Source: Balanoglossus misakiensis
Lineage: Eukaryota; Hemichordata
Reading direction: 5' to 3'
Length of the DNA: 64,000 nucleotides
Assembly (NCBI GenBank): GCA_040954595.2
Contig: CM082579.2
Coordinates: 12,152,001-12,216,000 of the forward strand
In this document: positions 26,801-39,015 of the stretch, one piece after another
Layout: each line of letters starts with the position of its first letter
How positions within the stretch are numbered: the stretch's first letter is position 1
Made by a program: the position numbers and the translations under genes
The notes under the pieces: model-generated
What the model was told of the DNA's origin: nothing
Database searches by the model: none
Seen by the model: only the letters and a program-made list of their open reading frames with translations

Positions 26801-29800
26801 ATCTACAAAACTTGGCACAATGGTGCAGGCCTATGAGAGCTGGTGCAGTACCCTTTCAAATTGGCCTAATTTGCATATGAATGGAGATATCAAAATTCTG
26901 TTAAGATACTTTGTGGACCATATGGCCAGGCTGCTACATGCCAAATGTCAAGACCATAGGCCAAGTAATTTCGAGAAGAAGCTTTTTAAGTATTATTTTT
27001 CATATTTTTCGCCCAAGCCATGGACCAATACTTTTCATAGTTAAGCAATGACCACATATTATTTTGGATAAATATGCATACATATCTCAAAATCTGTTGG
27101 GCCGATCAACTCCAACTTTGGTGTGCAGCTAGCCTAGCATTTGTCAATCATTTTAAGCAAAAAAAAATAATATGAAAAATCGACCGATTTTTTTAGATTA
27201 ATTTTTTTTATTAAATGTATACCTTTACTTATACCTCTATAGTTAAGCTATGTCTTAATGTGGAATTCTGGTCTGTGCAATGGTCCTGTACAGTGACTGT
27301 CTATTGGCCAATGAGCACAATGGGACCAAAATGAAAGGCAAAATTTTGGGCTCACCTGTAACACCTGCTTAAGATGGGTCCCCCGGATCATTTTGCCCGT
27401 TGCTATAGGCCTTTATAGGACACTACATTCAATTTTGATCGCAACCGTTATGAACGTCTGACAAGGGGCTTGTAACTAGTTAAAAATACGCATGATTGTG
27501 TGCACACCCCCTGTCCGAGTATGGTTACGGCAGCTACCGCCCGGCCATAGGCCGCCACGCTAATACGGCAAAGCAGCGGTCAGCGATAGCGTGCGCGTCC
27601 TGTAACCACAGTAACTGGATCGAACGCTAAAAATCCAATGTTTTGTAAACAGAGATTTTGTACCGTTCACGAAAATCCCTAAGGCTTTTTTCACAGGCGA
27701 CGTAGGCCAGCCAAATTTGACCTGCTTGTTGAGAACGCACTTCCGCACAGTGTGACGGATCGTTTTTTTCGGTTTTCGTCGTGCTAAGAAGCGATACCAG
27801 TGGAAGAGTGCGTCCAAAAACACCCAAAATCGATGACTTTTTCAGGTGTGGTACGGGTATGCTGAAATCGTAGGATACAACGATAATACTTGAAAACAAA
27901 ATCCGTCACGATCTTCCCTGGTTAAAGCAACTAATGAATACGTATCAAGTTCGTTTTTGAGGTCACGGAATAAATAGTCTTAGGCTTTTGAAATTTGACC
28001 TAGCTAATTTGCATATCAATGGCGTCAGGGGGCGTGCGCTCACAATCGTGCAGATTTTCAACTAGTTACCAGCCCCTTGTTAGACTCTGAAAACGGCTTA
28101 GTCCAAATCGGGGTGTAATGTCCTACAAAGGCCCATAGCAACGGGCAAAAAGATCCGGGGGACCCATCTTAACTCATTAATTATGTGCATACCTAATTCC
28201 GGGCTAACTAATAGGGCTAGAGGTTTTGTTCTTGTGGGACATGGACCAGTATAGGGTCAAAAAAATTTGCCCAAATTTTGGGTGACCTTAGGTGACCTTT
28301 GACCTACTTACCTATATCTCGGCATCCAGATCAGGTACATACTTGCCGTTTGGAGGGTTGGGACTAAAATTGAAAAGCCAAAATTGGGGGTCACCTGTGA
28401 CACCTGCTTATCTCATTAATTATGTACATACCTAATTCCAAGCTAACCAATAGGGCTAGAGGTTTGACTTTTGTTGAACATGGACCAGTATAGGGTCAAA
28501 AAATTTTGCCCAAATTTTGGGTGACCTCAGGTGACCTTTGACCTACTTTACCATATCTCGGCATCCAGAGTAGATACAGCCTTGGCATTTCGAGGGAATG
28601 AACTGCTAATAGAGCCTTACACTGTACCTCATTAATTATGCATATACCTAATTCTAGGAAAACCAATAAGGCTAGAGGTCTGGTTTTGGTTGGACCTGGA
28701 CTAGTATGGGATGGTTCAAACTTTTTGCCCAAATTTCGGGTGATCTCAGATGACTTTGATGTTAATATGACATAAATGCGAATTATTACATAAATTAACA
28801 GCCGTCTGACTTTATATTTGGCGAAAATAAGTACACACCTGTACTGCTTACCCCTATGTTGCTATGTGCTCTTTTGGCTTGGGCCCGCTATTGCTGATTT
28901 GCAGCTATATTTTATTCAAAATTCGTTATTTAACATACTTATATGTTTATAACTGTAGATTTGCAAACCATTTAAGTAAATTAATCATAAATAACTGATT
29001 TCTAAACCATGAAAAAACACACTCGTGCCGTTTGTTACCTTATTATTTAGTAGCATTTCATTATTTATGCCTGTTCACACAACCCCTTGAATTCGGATCA
29101 TTGCGAATCTCGCATAATAAGTCCCTACATCACGCGAACAAGAAATGCATATTACGTACAGCCATTTTATTTTTTTATGCACCTTTCACATGTTAGATGA
29201 TACACCAAAAAAGGTACAAACTAGTCAGTGATCTTAGCCTGTGATTTCAATGTTTGTTTGAAAAGGAGAAAAGCTGATCGAATGCCCCACATTCTGGCTT
29301 CAAGGTCAAAGGTTGGCCGATCATTGGGGTCACGCATCACAAGAACATTAACATAAAGCTTTGTTTATTAATTCACGATTATAAAATATATAACGTTGAC
29401 CTATACCATTATAAAAATGTTTATAAATAATTTATTATATATAGATAAAAGTGCATAAAATATATTTTTTATACATAATTGAGTCGACTTTTGGTTTGCA
29501 AATCTACATATAAGGATGTTAAATAACGACTTTTGAATAAATAATCTGGCTAAATAATAAGGTAACAAACGGCACCCTATAGGTGTGGCGTGATTTGAGA
29601 ACCAGTACGAAACAGAAGTTACCGTAGCTGTGGAAACACAGCTGTTCCGCCAGCGGGGATATGCTCATTACCCGGATTAGCATGTTCTCCTCCCCCTGGC
29701 GGAACAGCTTGATCTTCTCCTAATGAAGTTGATCTTCTTCTAATGAAGTTGAATGCACCACACGACATGTACAAAACCACAGGACAACATGTCAAATGCA

Positions 29801-31324
29801 CAAGACAACATATATAAATGCACAAGACAACATATATAAATGCACAGGACAACATATATAAATGCACATGACAACGTATATAAATACACAAGACAACGTA
29901 TATATATACACAAGACAACGTATATAAATGCACAAGACAACATATATAAATGCACAAGTCAACATATATAAATGCACAGGACAACGTATATAAATGCACA
30001 GGACAACGTATATAAATACACAAGACAACGTATATAAATGCACACAACATATATAAATGCACAAGTCAACATATATAAATGCACAGGACAACGTATATAA
30101 ATGCACAAGACAACGTATATAAATACACAAGACAACGTATATAAATACACAAGACAACGTATATAAATGCACAAGACAACATATATAAATGCACAAGTCA
30201 ACATATATAAATGCACAGGACAACGTATATAAATGCACAGGACAACGTATATAAATACACAAGACAACGTATATAAATGCACACAACATATATAAATGCA
30301 CAAGTCAACATATATAAATGCACAGGACAACGTATATAAATGCACAAGACAACGTATATAAATGCACAGGACAACGTATATAAATACACAGGACAACATA
30401 TATAAATGCACAGGACAACGTATATAAATGCACAGGACAACGTATATAAATACAGAAGACAACGTATATAAATGCACAAGACAACATATATAAATGCACA
30501 AGTCAACATATATAAATACAGAAGACAACGTATATAAATGCACAAGACAACATATATAAATGCACAAGTCAACATATATAAATGCACAGGACAACGTATA
30601 TAAATACACAAGACAACGTATATAAATGCACACGACAACATGTAGAAATGCACAAGACAACGTATATGAATGCAAAAGACAACATATATAAATGGACAAG
30701 ACAACATCTTAAATGCACAAGACAATATAAAATGGACAAGACAACATGTTAAATGCACAGAAAAATATTTGAAATGCACAAGACAACATGTTAAATTCAC
30801 AGGACCATATATGAAATGACAAGAAAACATGTTAAATGCACAGGACCATATATGAAATGCACAAGAAAACATGCTAAATGCACAAGAAAACATGTTAAAT
30901 GCACAAGAGAACATGAGTTCAGTTCACTTAAGGCAGTTATGGCTTTCCATACATCAAGGTTCAGGACTGCCATGGGTCAAAGGTCGTTTGCCTATCGAGC
31001 TGCAAAAACTTGGAACTCAATTCCTGTATATATCCGTAACCATGCAAGTTTATCATCATTTAAATCAGCACTGTACAGTTACCTTTTTACGAAGTTTTAT
31101 AATGAAGGTTCAGATTTGGATGGATAGCTTATTGTTTGATTGGATTTCTCATTTATTTATTTATTTATTTATTCTTTCATTTATCTATGTCCTCGCTCTT
31201 TTTTGTTTTTTGTTTCAGTTGTGTATTTACGATTCACTATTTATATGAAATTGTATTTTTTTTCATGAGGGCCCTGATGTAAATTACAATTCATTTGTAA
31301 TCAGATTACCCTCTTTAAATAAAG

Positions 31325-31359
<35 letters not shown>

Positions 31360-34300
31360 GTCTCGCGTGGTAGGAACATATTTGTATAGGCAAATACCGA
31401 TCATAGGAACGTAAACGTGCGTTCGCAACGGGGGTGCAACTTTTTTCTATCATAGACTTGCGCTAAAATCCAGTAGTTAAGCTTCTCACGATGGTCTTAC
31501 ATAGACTTTAGCCGTAATTTCTGCCTTTCTTTTAAGATGCGATGATCAACGGATTTTGTTTATAAACATACTTCAGATTCCAATTTCCATGATGAAACAG
31601 AGAATCTGCAAAGACGTTCGCTCGTATTCCTTACAGTAATGTAAATGTGGTTCAGTTCTTCTGGAAGGCCTGGCGTTAGCGAAACCTCACACCAAGGATT
31701 TTACAAAGAACGGGAAAACCGACCTTGACAGAGCATCCCGCCCCAGCATCCTCCGAGTGGTTTAGAATCCTCTTCGCCATGTCTGAAAATCCTAGATTGT
31801 GCATGTGGGTAGCCAGCTCTATCTTTTGTCTGTCTGTCAGTGAAGAGTCATTGCCACCGCCAAACTTGTCGATGATTCCATTAATGGTAGCAAACATTTG
31901 CACTGGATACAGAAGGGCTCCCTCAATGTTCATTTCGTGTCTGACGACGCCATCTTCCGCATATTCTTTATTTGACGGAAAACGGATGAGGAATCAGAAA
32001 GATTAAATATAATTAATCACAAATTGTCCACGTGATAAGGAGAGCTTTGCGTCAGATATTTATTCCGCTACTAAGTGTTCAACTCGTGTCATGATAAATT
32101 TCAAGAACAGTCGACTGTCAAGATGCCGAATTGCAATACATTTACACGATTTCCACATTCAAATTCCGAAATACAAAGCATATATATATCAAATTACCTT
32201 GTCGTGCATAATGAATAACTGCGTTATGAATTTGGTGCGAAATTGTCAGGCCCAAATTTAGAAAAGACGTACACATTAAATTTGGTAAAGATATGAAATG
32301 ACAGCAATCTTATTATGAAGTGCATATACACCGTGACATTGCCAGACAGCAAAATGAACTTAATTTGGAACACACCTGATTTGGCATTGCTTCTCTGTTG
32401 TTTCCAAACTTTCCAGCAAAAGTCCACCTTCTTTAACTGAGCATCAAGGGCGACAGCCTCACTTGTACAACCAGAAATAAACGCGTCAGTTTCACGTAAA
32501 GCCGTCTTAAAGTCACCGACCAGAAGTCGACCCTTGAAACCGTGCTGAATGCGAACCCACTTCTCTTCTGCCCTTTGCCTGTTTATTTCTGAAAATATAA
32601 TTTATTAAGGACATTAAGTATACAAACATAATATAGTATAGTATAACATAGTATAAATATCTCTCTCTCCTCTTGTATGTTATTCTATGTTGGTAGGTAC
32701 ACTTAAGGTGGCATTGTATGAAAAGTTGTGATTTTTGCCAAATTTTACATTTTTACAGGTCTAATACTGATCCACATTCTGACAAATCCGTCTTGGCGGA
32801 AATGGTGTATAATCACCCAAAATTAGCACTTTTCTGAATGAGTCCACAGCTTAAGAAATAGGTGTCAACAATGCAAATGACCGTTTTTCTCAGTTTGCAT
32901 TTTCGCTGCTTTTGACAACTTCAGAAGAATTTAGCTTCGCTCTGCGTTGGCCGAATTTGCTCAAATTTTAACAGGGGATTGTGTATGACCCATCTAACAA
33001 AACATTTTTTGTCGATAAAGTGTCCCTGGCGGGAATAAACTCTGATTCAATACAACTCATTGTGAATTTGATCACATTTTCTAAAAAACTAACTTTCAAA
33101 CGCTCTTGCTCCTCAATGGAAGCAGATAATGCAAAACAAAATTTTAGTGTTTTTTGCACGTGTACTCTAGTTTCGAATGCCATATTAAGATGCATGATAC
33201 ATGGTCAATTTTTACCTAAATTCAATTGAATGACATAATATCAAACAATGTTTTTAACCCAAAAATCCACCATTTCCGGAGATCAATAATATATGCAACT
33301 CAAACAAAAGTTCAAAAACCCAGCTTCCAGAAAATATATGGTTTATGGGGGTTTTAACGTTGTCTTTGATGAGAAACAGGCCTCTGAAAAAGTCTCGACG
33401 GTTTCATGCAATGCCACCTTAAAGCCGCATTATCTGCCCCTATGTGCTATTTTCTCAGTATATAAATTTGCTTCGTTTTGGGTATACAACTGTGGGTTCT
33501 CCTTGCACTCTGTAAGCAATAACAAATGCAAAGGCCAAATAAAAAAGTATGTGCCGATTACATGGTTTTCAAAAATAGGGTAGGTAGGTAGGGAAATATT
33601 TTTATTTTGCATTTTTTTATATCTTTGGCCGCCGTAGTGTAGAAGAATGACGTCATAGTTCTTGCCTGATTCTCGCAATTTTCGCAAAGTTTGTATATTT
33701 GACATCGTTATTTTTACTTCCGGTTTACGAAGCTCTATGAAGTTTAGGGTCGGCGGGCTAAAATAAGGGTAGGTCGGGTAATCGGAACAGCACATATTTT
33801 TTTTTGGCCTAAGTATTTGTCCAGGTTGCGCAATGTTTCCAAAACCCTAACACAGCATACCTGGAAATCACGAGAAAATGTCTCGTGCTTAAATAACTTA
33901 CCTTCGTCTCTCATTCTCTTTTGATCTCGAATCTCCTTTGCCTTGCTGCCCTAAAACATATCGGTAAATTTAACATATTTATAATGAATTCAATTTTTTT
34001 TAACTACAGTGGTACAAAGAACATATGTCAGTATCGTACATAACTGTGTCATAGTCTTTTGAAGACAGTGTGATAAACCTACCTATGTACTCTGACTTTC
34101 CTCGGTTTTAATATTTAAATTTGTCATAAATGCGACGATTTCAGCTTTGCGGAACATTAATTGACTGTAAGTCGAGATGGTGGAGGACCTCATTACACTA
34201 AATACAGTATACTATATATCAGCTATAGTTAACATACTGGTGTACTTATGCCTTTATTTTGAGATGATAATGATATAGTGATAGCGATAGTTATGATGGT

Positions 34301-37300
34301 GATAATATGCATAATGACGATGGTGATCGTCGTCAATTGGTCTAGAATCGAACGTTGAAAGATCATCTGTAACTTAGATCGCTTGCAATATGTCAAATTA
34401 CCCCGGCCGACACTAGTTCTTTTAAAATGAACAGCATTATACCCCCCCCCCCCCCCACGCTGCCGTGCAGAGAGATCAATTTCCTCCAGTTACTTTCGGT
34501 AAAGAATTCCCGTACAGCATAGTGCAACGTTGAGAAAGTCTCGAATAGCATACTTTTTCCCATCATTAATCTACACCTTGACTTACTTCCGAAGTTTTGG
34601 GTTTCGATGTGTTTTTCCCTCGCTTTTTTTCCAAAAGTATAGTTTCTTGTTGTACACCACCAAACATCTTCCCTTGTAATGATTGACCAAAACGTTGCAT
34701 ATGTCTTGCCATAAATTGTTTGTTTTTCAGCTGCCACTTCCTGTCCCTTTTGTCTTCGGGTAGTTTGACAACTGAGAATTTTAAAACGACAGAAAAACAA
34801 TCGCTAACATACGGCATTTAGGAGAGTGAATGTCTCAATGTTTTAAAAGAATAAAGTTCCTTCTATTTTACATGTGTCCTTATAACGGTAAAATCGCATG
34901 CCTCAATCTTCTATTTACTGTGTGATGGCGCACTTTGGCGTGACTACCCAACATGAAATATCTGATTAGCTGTATTTCCATTTCCGTGGTGACCGAGGTT
35001 AAAACTGCACACGTGACCGATGTATACCTTGAACAGGCCATGCTTTTCCATGTTTTCGGTTAATTTATGTTTCATGTGAGCACTGAGTTCTTTATTTCTT
35101 TTCTGCTCACCATAACAAATAATCGCCGGTTATTTTCAGTAAATGACAGTGACCTTTAGTTCCAAATCACATCACTATCTGTTCTGTACTTACTCAATGA
35201 GCCGTCTTTAGCGCTTTCGTATTCATCTGCGAACTCTCTGCCTGAATGCCAATGGTACCTCTCATCGAAGTCCTGTCCTTCCACCAAGAATTTTCGGATG
35301 CCGTCTTCACTTCTATACGTAACACAGTATCACATAACAACGATTTAATTGTGCATTTATTCAGTTGAGCAGCCTTAGCACAAAAAGTGCATCTTCATTT
35401 AATTCACTTTAATCACTCCCATTATTTCACATCTCAGTTAAATCCGTTGAGAAACGGCAAATCTCGGGCAAGCGCATGTTGGGGCATGAAATACATTATC
35501 ACTTGAAAGTACCTACATTTTGGCTTGAGGAACAGCATCCAAGACATCGCCAGCGTAGTTTGTGACAAGATCACACTGAACAGGTATCAATCCTTCGGTA
35601 TTGGCTTCTGTGGATTAATTAATCACTCAAAATGTAAGATATTGTAATATACCGTTGTTCATTATATAAGTATTCGAAAAATGATCTATATGTCTAAAAT
35701 ATACCTGTGCATGGTCGCCTTGCTATATAAATTTCAGATTCACTCCAAAAGTCTCAATGTCCGTCAATTATTTCAAATATTACAGATATGACCCGTGCTC
35801 GACACTCATAGAAAGACTCACCAAAACACATGCTACCCGACGCAGTATACAGTAAAGTATTATATCACCCCTTTCGAAAATAGTTGACCAATCTCTTATT
35901 TCATGTGCGTAATATTGCCAACTGTTGTCTTACTGTTACCGAACATGCTGGCCTATGCACGATTATAGCCTACTCAGCTATAATCGTTCATAATGCGCCA
36001 CTAGAATAGTATTACATTATAAGCAGTGAAAACTCTGTCCTTTATACTCTGTCCTTTTTACTCTGTCCTGAGCACTTTTAACTGTCATCAAACACACGTA
36101 CCAAATCACATAGCGAGATCTTGCTGCATGTGCTTAAAACAAATGTACTGAAAATTAAACGCGGACCTTCTACTCTGACCACGTGAATGCTTTTCGTTGC
36201 AAAAGGTCAATGTAGTCAAATAAATATTAGCCATTTAAGCTACATCAGTAACTTACCTTGTCGGTCATCTGTGGATTTCCCTATAGGAGATATTACCTGT
36301 GCTGATGATGTGTCAAGTTGTGGTGGTAGGTGATCACACAGTCCTTCGACACGGCTTACGACGAGACTCCATAACCTACTACAAATATACGCTATCTCAT
36401 CCGGCATCTGTATACCTGTACATCACAAAAATTAAGAATATACCTCTTAATATTTTAGAAAACATTTTAGACCCCCCCCCAAAAAAAAACATTATGAATA
36501 TACTAAAAGTTATTTATAGTGTTTCCGAGATTTAAACTATACTCATGGTTTGTAAAATTGGTTAAATATTGCATGTACGACTCAGTTGTCGCTCTTTCAG
36601 ACCGCCTGCTAATTATGCAAATTCGGTAAAACCGATCATCAGCTCGACTCATTACGTGCTTACTTCAGATGAACGACCCTTCTCACTGGAGCTAACAAAC
36701 ACACACAAACAAACAGATAAATAAATAAATTAATAAAAAATAGCGTCAAGGACACTGTGGTCCCATTTGAGGACATAGCACATAGCAACATAGCAATAAG
36801 CATATCTGCCCTGGATGCAAATATATGGAAAAGTATGTCAAAGGTCACCTGAGGGCATGCAAAATTTGGGCAAGAAATTTTGACCCTATACTGGTCCATG
36901 TTCAACAAAAACCAAACCTATAGCCCTATTGGTTAGCCTGGAATTAGGTATGCACATAATTAATGAGATATGCAGGTGTCACAGGTGAACCCCAATTTTG
37001 GCTTTTCAATTTTAGTCCCAACCCTCCAAATGCGAAGTCTGTACCTGCTCTGGATGCCAAGATATGATAAAGTAGGTCAAAGGTCACCTGAGGTCATGCA
37101 AAATTTGGGCAAGAAATTTTGACCTTATACTGGTCCATGTTCAACAAAAACCAAACCTAAAGCCTTATTGGTTAGCCTGGAATTAGGTATGCACATAATT
37201 AATGAGATATGCAGGTGTCACAGGTGACCCCCAATTTTGGCTTTTCAATTTTAGTCCCAACCCTCCAAACGCCAAGTCTGTACCTGCTCTGGATGCCAAG

Positions 37301-38981
37301 ATATGGAAAAGTAGGTCAAAGGTCACCTGAGGTCATGCAAAATTTGGGCAAGAAATTTTGACCCTATACTGGTCCATGTTCAACAAAAACCAAACCTATA
37401 GCCCTATTGGTTAGCCCGGAATGAGGTATGCACATAATTAATGAGATATGCAGGTGTCACAGGTGACCCATATTTTGGCTTTTCAATTTTAGTCCCAACC
37501 CTCCAAACGCCAAGTCTGTACCTGCTCTGGATGCCGAGATATAGGAAAGTAGGTCAAAGGTCACCTGAGGTCACCCAAAATTTTGGCAAGAAATTTTGAC
37601 CCTATACTGGTCCATGTCCCACAAGAACGAAACCTCTAGCCCTATTAGTTAGCCCGGAATTAGGTATGCACATAATTAATGTGTTAAGCAGGTGTCACAG
37701 GTGAGCCCAAAAATTTGCCTTTTATTTTGGCCCCATTGTGCTCACTGACCAATAGACAGTCACTGTACAGGACTATTGCACAGACCAGAATTCCACAATA
37801 AGACGTGGACATAGCTTAACCACAGAGGTATAAGTAAAGGTATAAATTTAATAAAAAGACTAAAAAATTCATAAAAAATAAAACATCCATGATATCAACT
37901 TAACACTTACAGGTCGGTGTGAGGTTGACATAAGGTACATGCATACCAATTTTCAAAGCAATCTGACCAGTAATTGTTGACTTACAGAGTTTTGATAAAT
38001 TTCACATTTTACAAGCTAATTTGCATATTTTTGGGCCTGGCAACTTCGTTTGGACAAACTCCCATCTACAGCCCTGCCTGCACCTACACACCAAATATTG
38101 AGGTGATACGCGCAGCGGTTTTCAAGTTTTTGATGTGGACGGACATACAGACATACATCCATACATACATCCATCCATCCATCCATCCATCCATCCATCC
38201 ATCCATACATACATACAGACGCAACCCATCCCATAAGGTCCCATGGTATATAGGCCTATACCAATGGGACCTAAAAATAAAAACAGTTCGACCTCCACTT
38301 CACATTACTACACTGCAGATACTGAAAATAAAGCAAGTCGTAAGTCTGGAGCTCAAGAATGAAAATGATAATGTTACCTCTTCGGTGAACTTCAGTCAGT
38401 GAATTTGTCTCATGTAATTGTTCTAAAAGTCTATAGAACAGTCTTCCGTCCATAATGTCCGTCACGACAGACGCATATCCATCATTGGGTAACACCGTCT
38501 CCAGATCACTTTCCGGCGTTCTTTGTACTATCAATAGACTGGTACACAGGGACCGATGTACCTAAAGACAATAGTTACTTGTTTCCTAAAGCTTCACTGA
38601 TATATTGTTTACTAGTAAATTAATGTATAACTTAAACGAAATACTGTAGCTTATACCAGTCGCTCGATATCCAATAAACGCCAGTCATGCAGAAATCTCG
38701 TTACGTGACAATAATCAATAGCGTTTGTATACAATGGCAGCACAATATTAACAAATTACTGTCCATTGATGGTCATCTTGAGCGCATAGCAGTATTTATC
38801 TCCGTTTCACGGCAAAATTCAGGGATTGAAGAAATCGACATTTACGCGCACAAAATATATTTTGCATTGCTCGTGCTTAGTGCGAAAATGGTATGACTTC
38901 CATTCAAATATAGGACAAATCAGTCGGGCAGTACTTCGGATCAAATCACTCATCGTTGTTCAGTTGTCCGTCATCATCAGC

Positions 38982-39015
<34 letters not shown>

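Larger units (their letters stand above)
25540..30951. mobile_element. Foldback element 1 with 22-bp tandem-repeat arms
   Basis: The termini are inverted: TATGGAAAGCCATAACTGCC at 25540 and its complement ending at 30951, flanked by CATCAA on each side (25534-25539, 30952-30957). The arms (left 25540-26680 plus 28912-28970, right 29490-30951) are mostly tandem copies of a 22-bp unit (GTTGTCTTGTGCATTTATAT plus AC) with 21-bp variants near the tips. This design matches the FB elements of flies and the TU elements of sea urchins. No transposase is visible, so it is non-autonomous. Confidence 0.8.
25261..31362 (+). mobile_element. Nested transposon block in helicase intron 14
   Basis: The whole block is flanked by the direct repeat TAATACGTC at 25261-25269 and 31354-31362, the target duplication of the outermost element, a LINE fragment. 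Inside it are a foldback element (25540-30951), a GGGCCCAAGC-type repeat (26686-28906) and a TTAA-flanked element (27373-28168). Each junction is clean, so the order of insertion can be read directly. Confidence 0.85.

Noticed and set aside
29619-30914. Minus-strand frames up to 246 codons with the same Cys/Tyr pattern
   Set aside because: Same tandem repeat in the inverted right arm of the foldback element.
34393-34800. A 135-codon minus frame
   Set aside because: Frame shifted relative to helicase exon 11 (34587-34771); the coding frame is the one matching both flanking phases.
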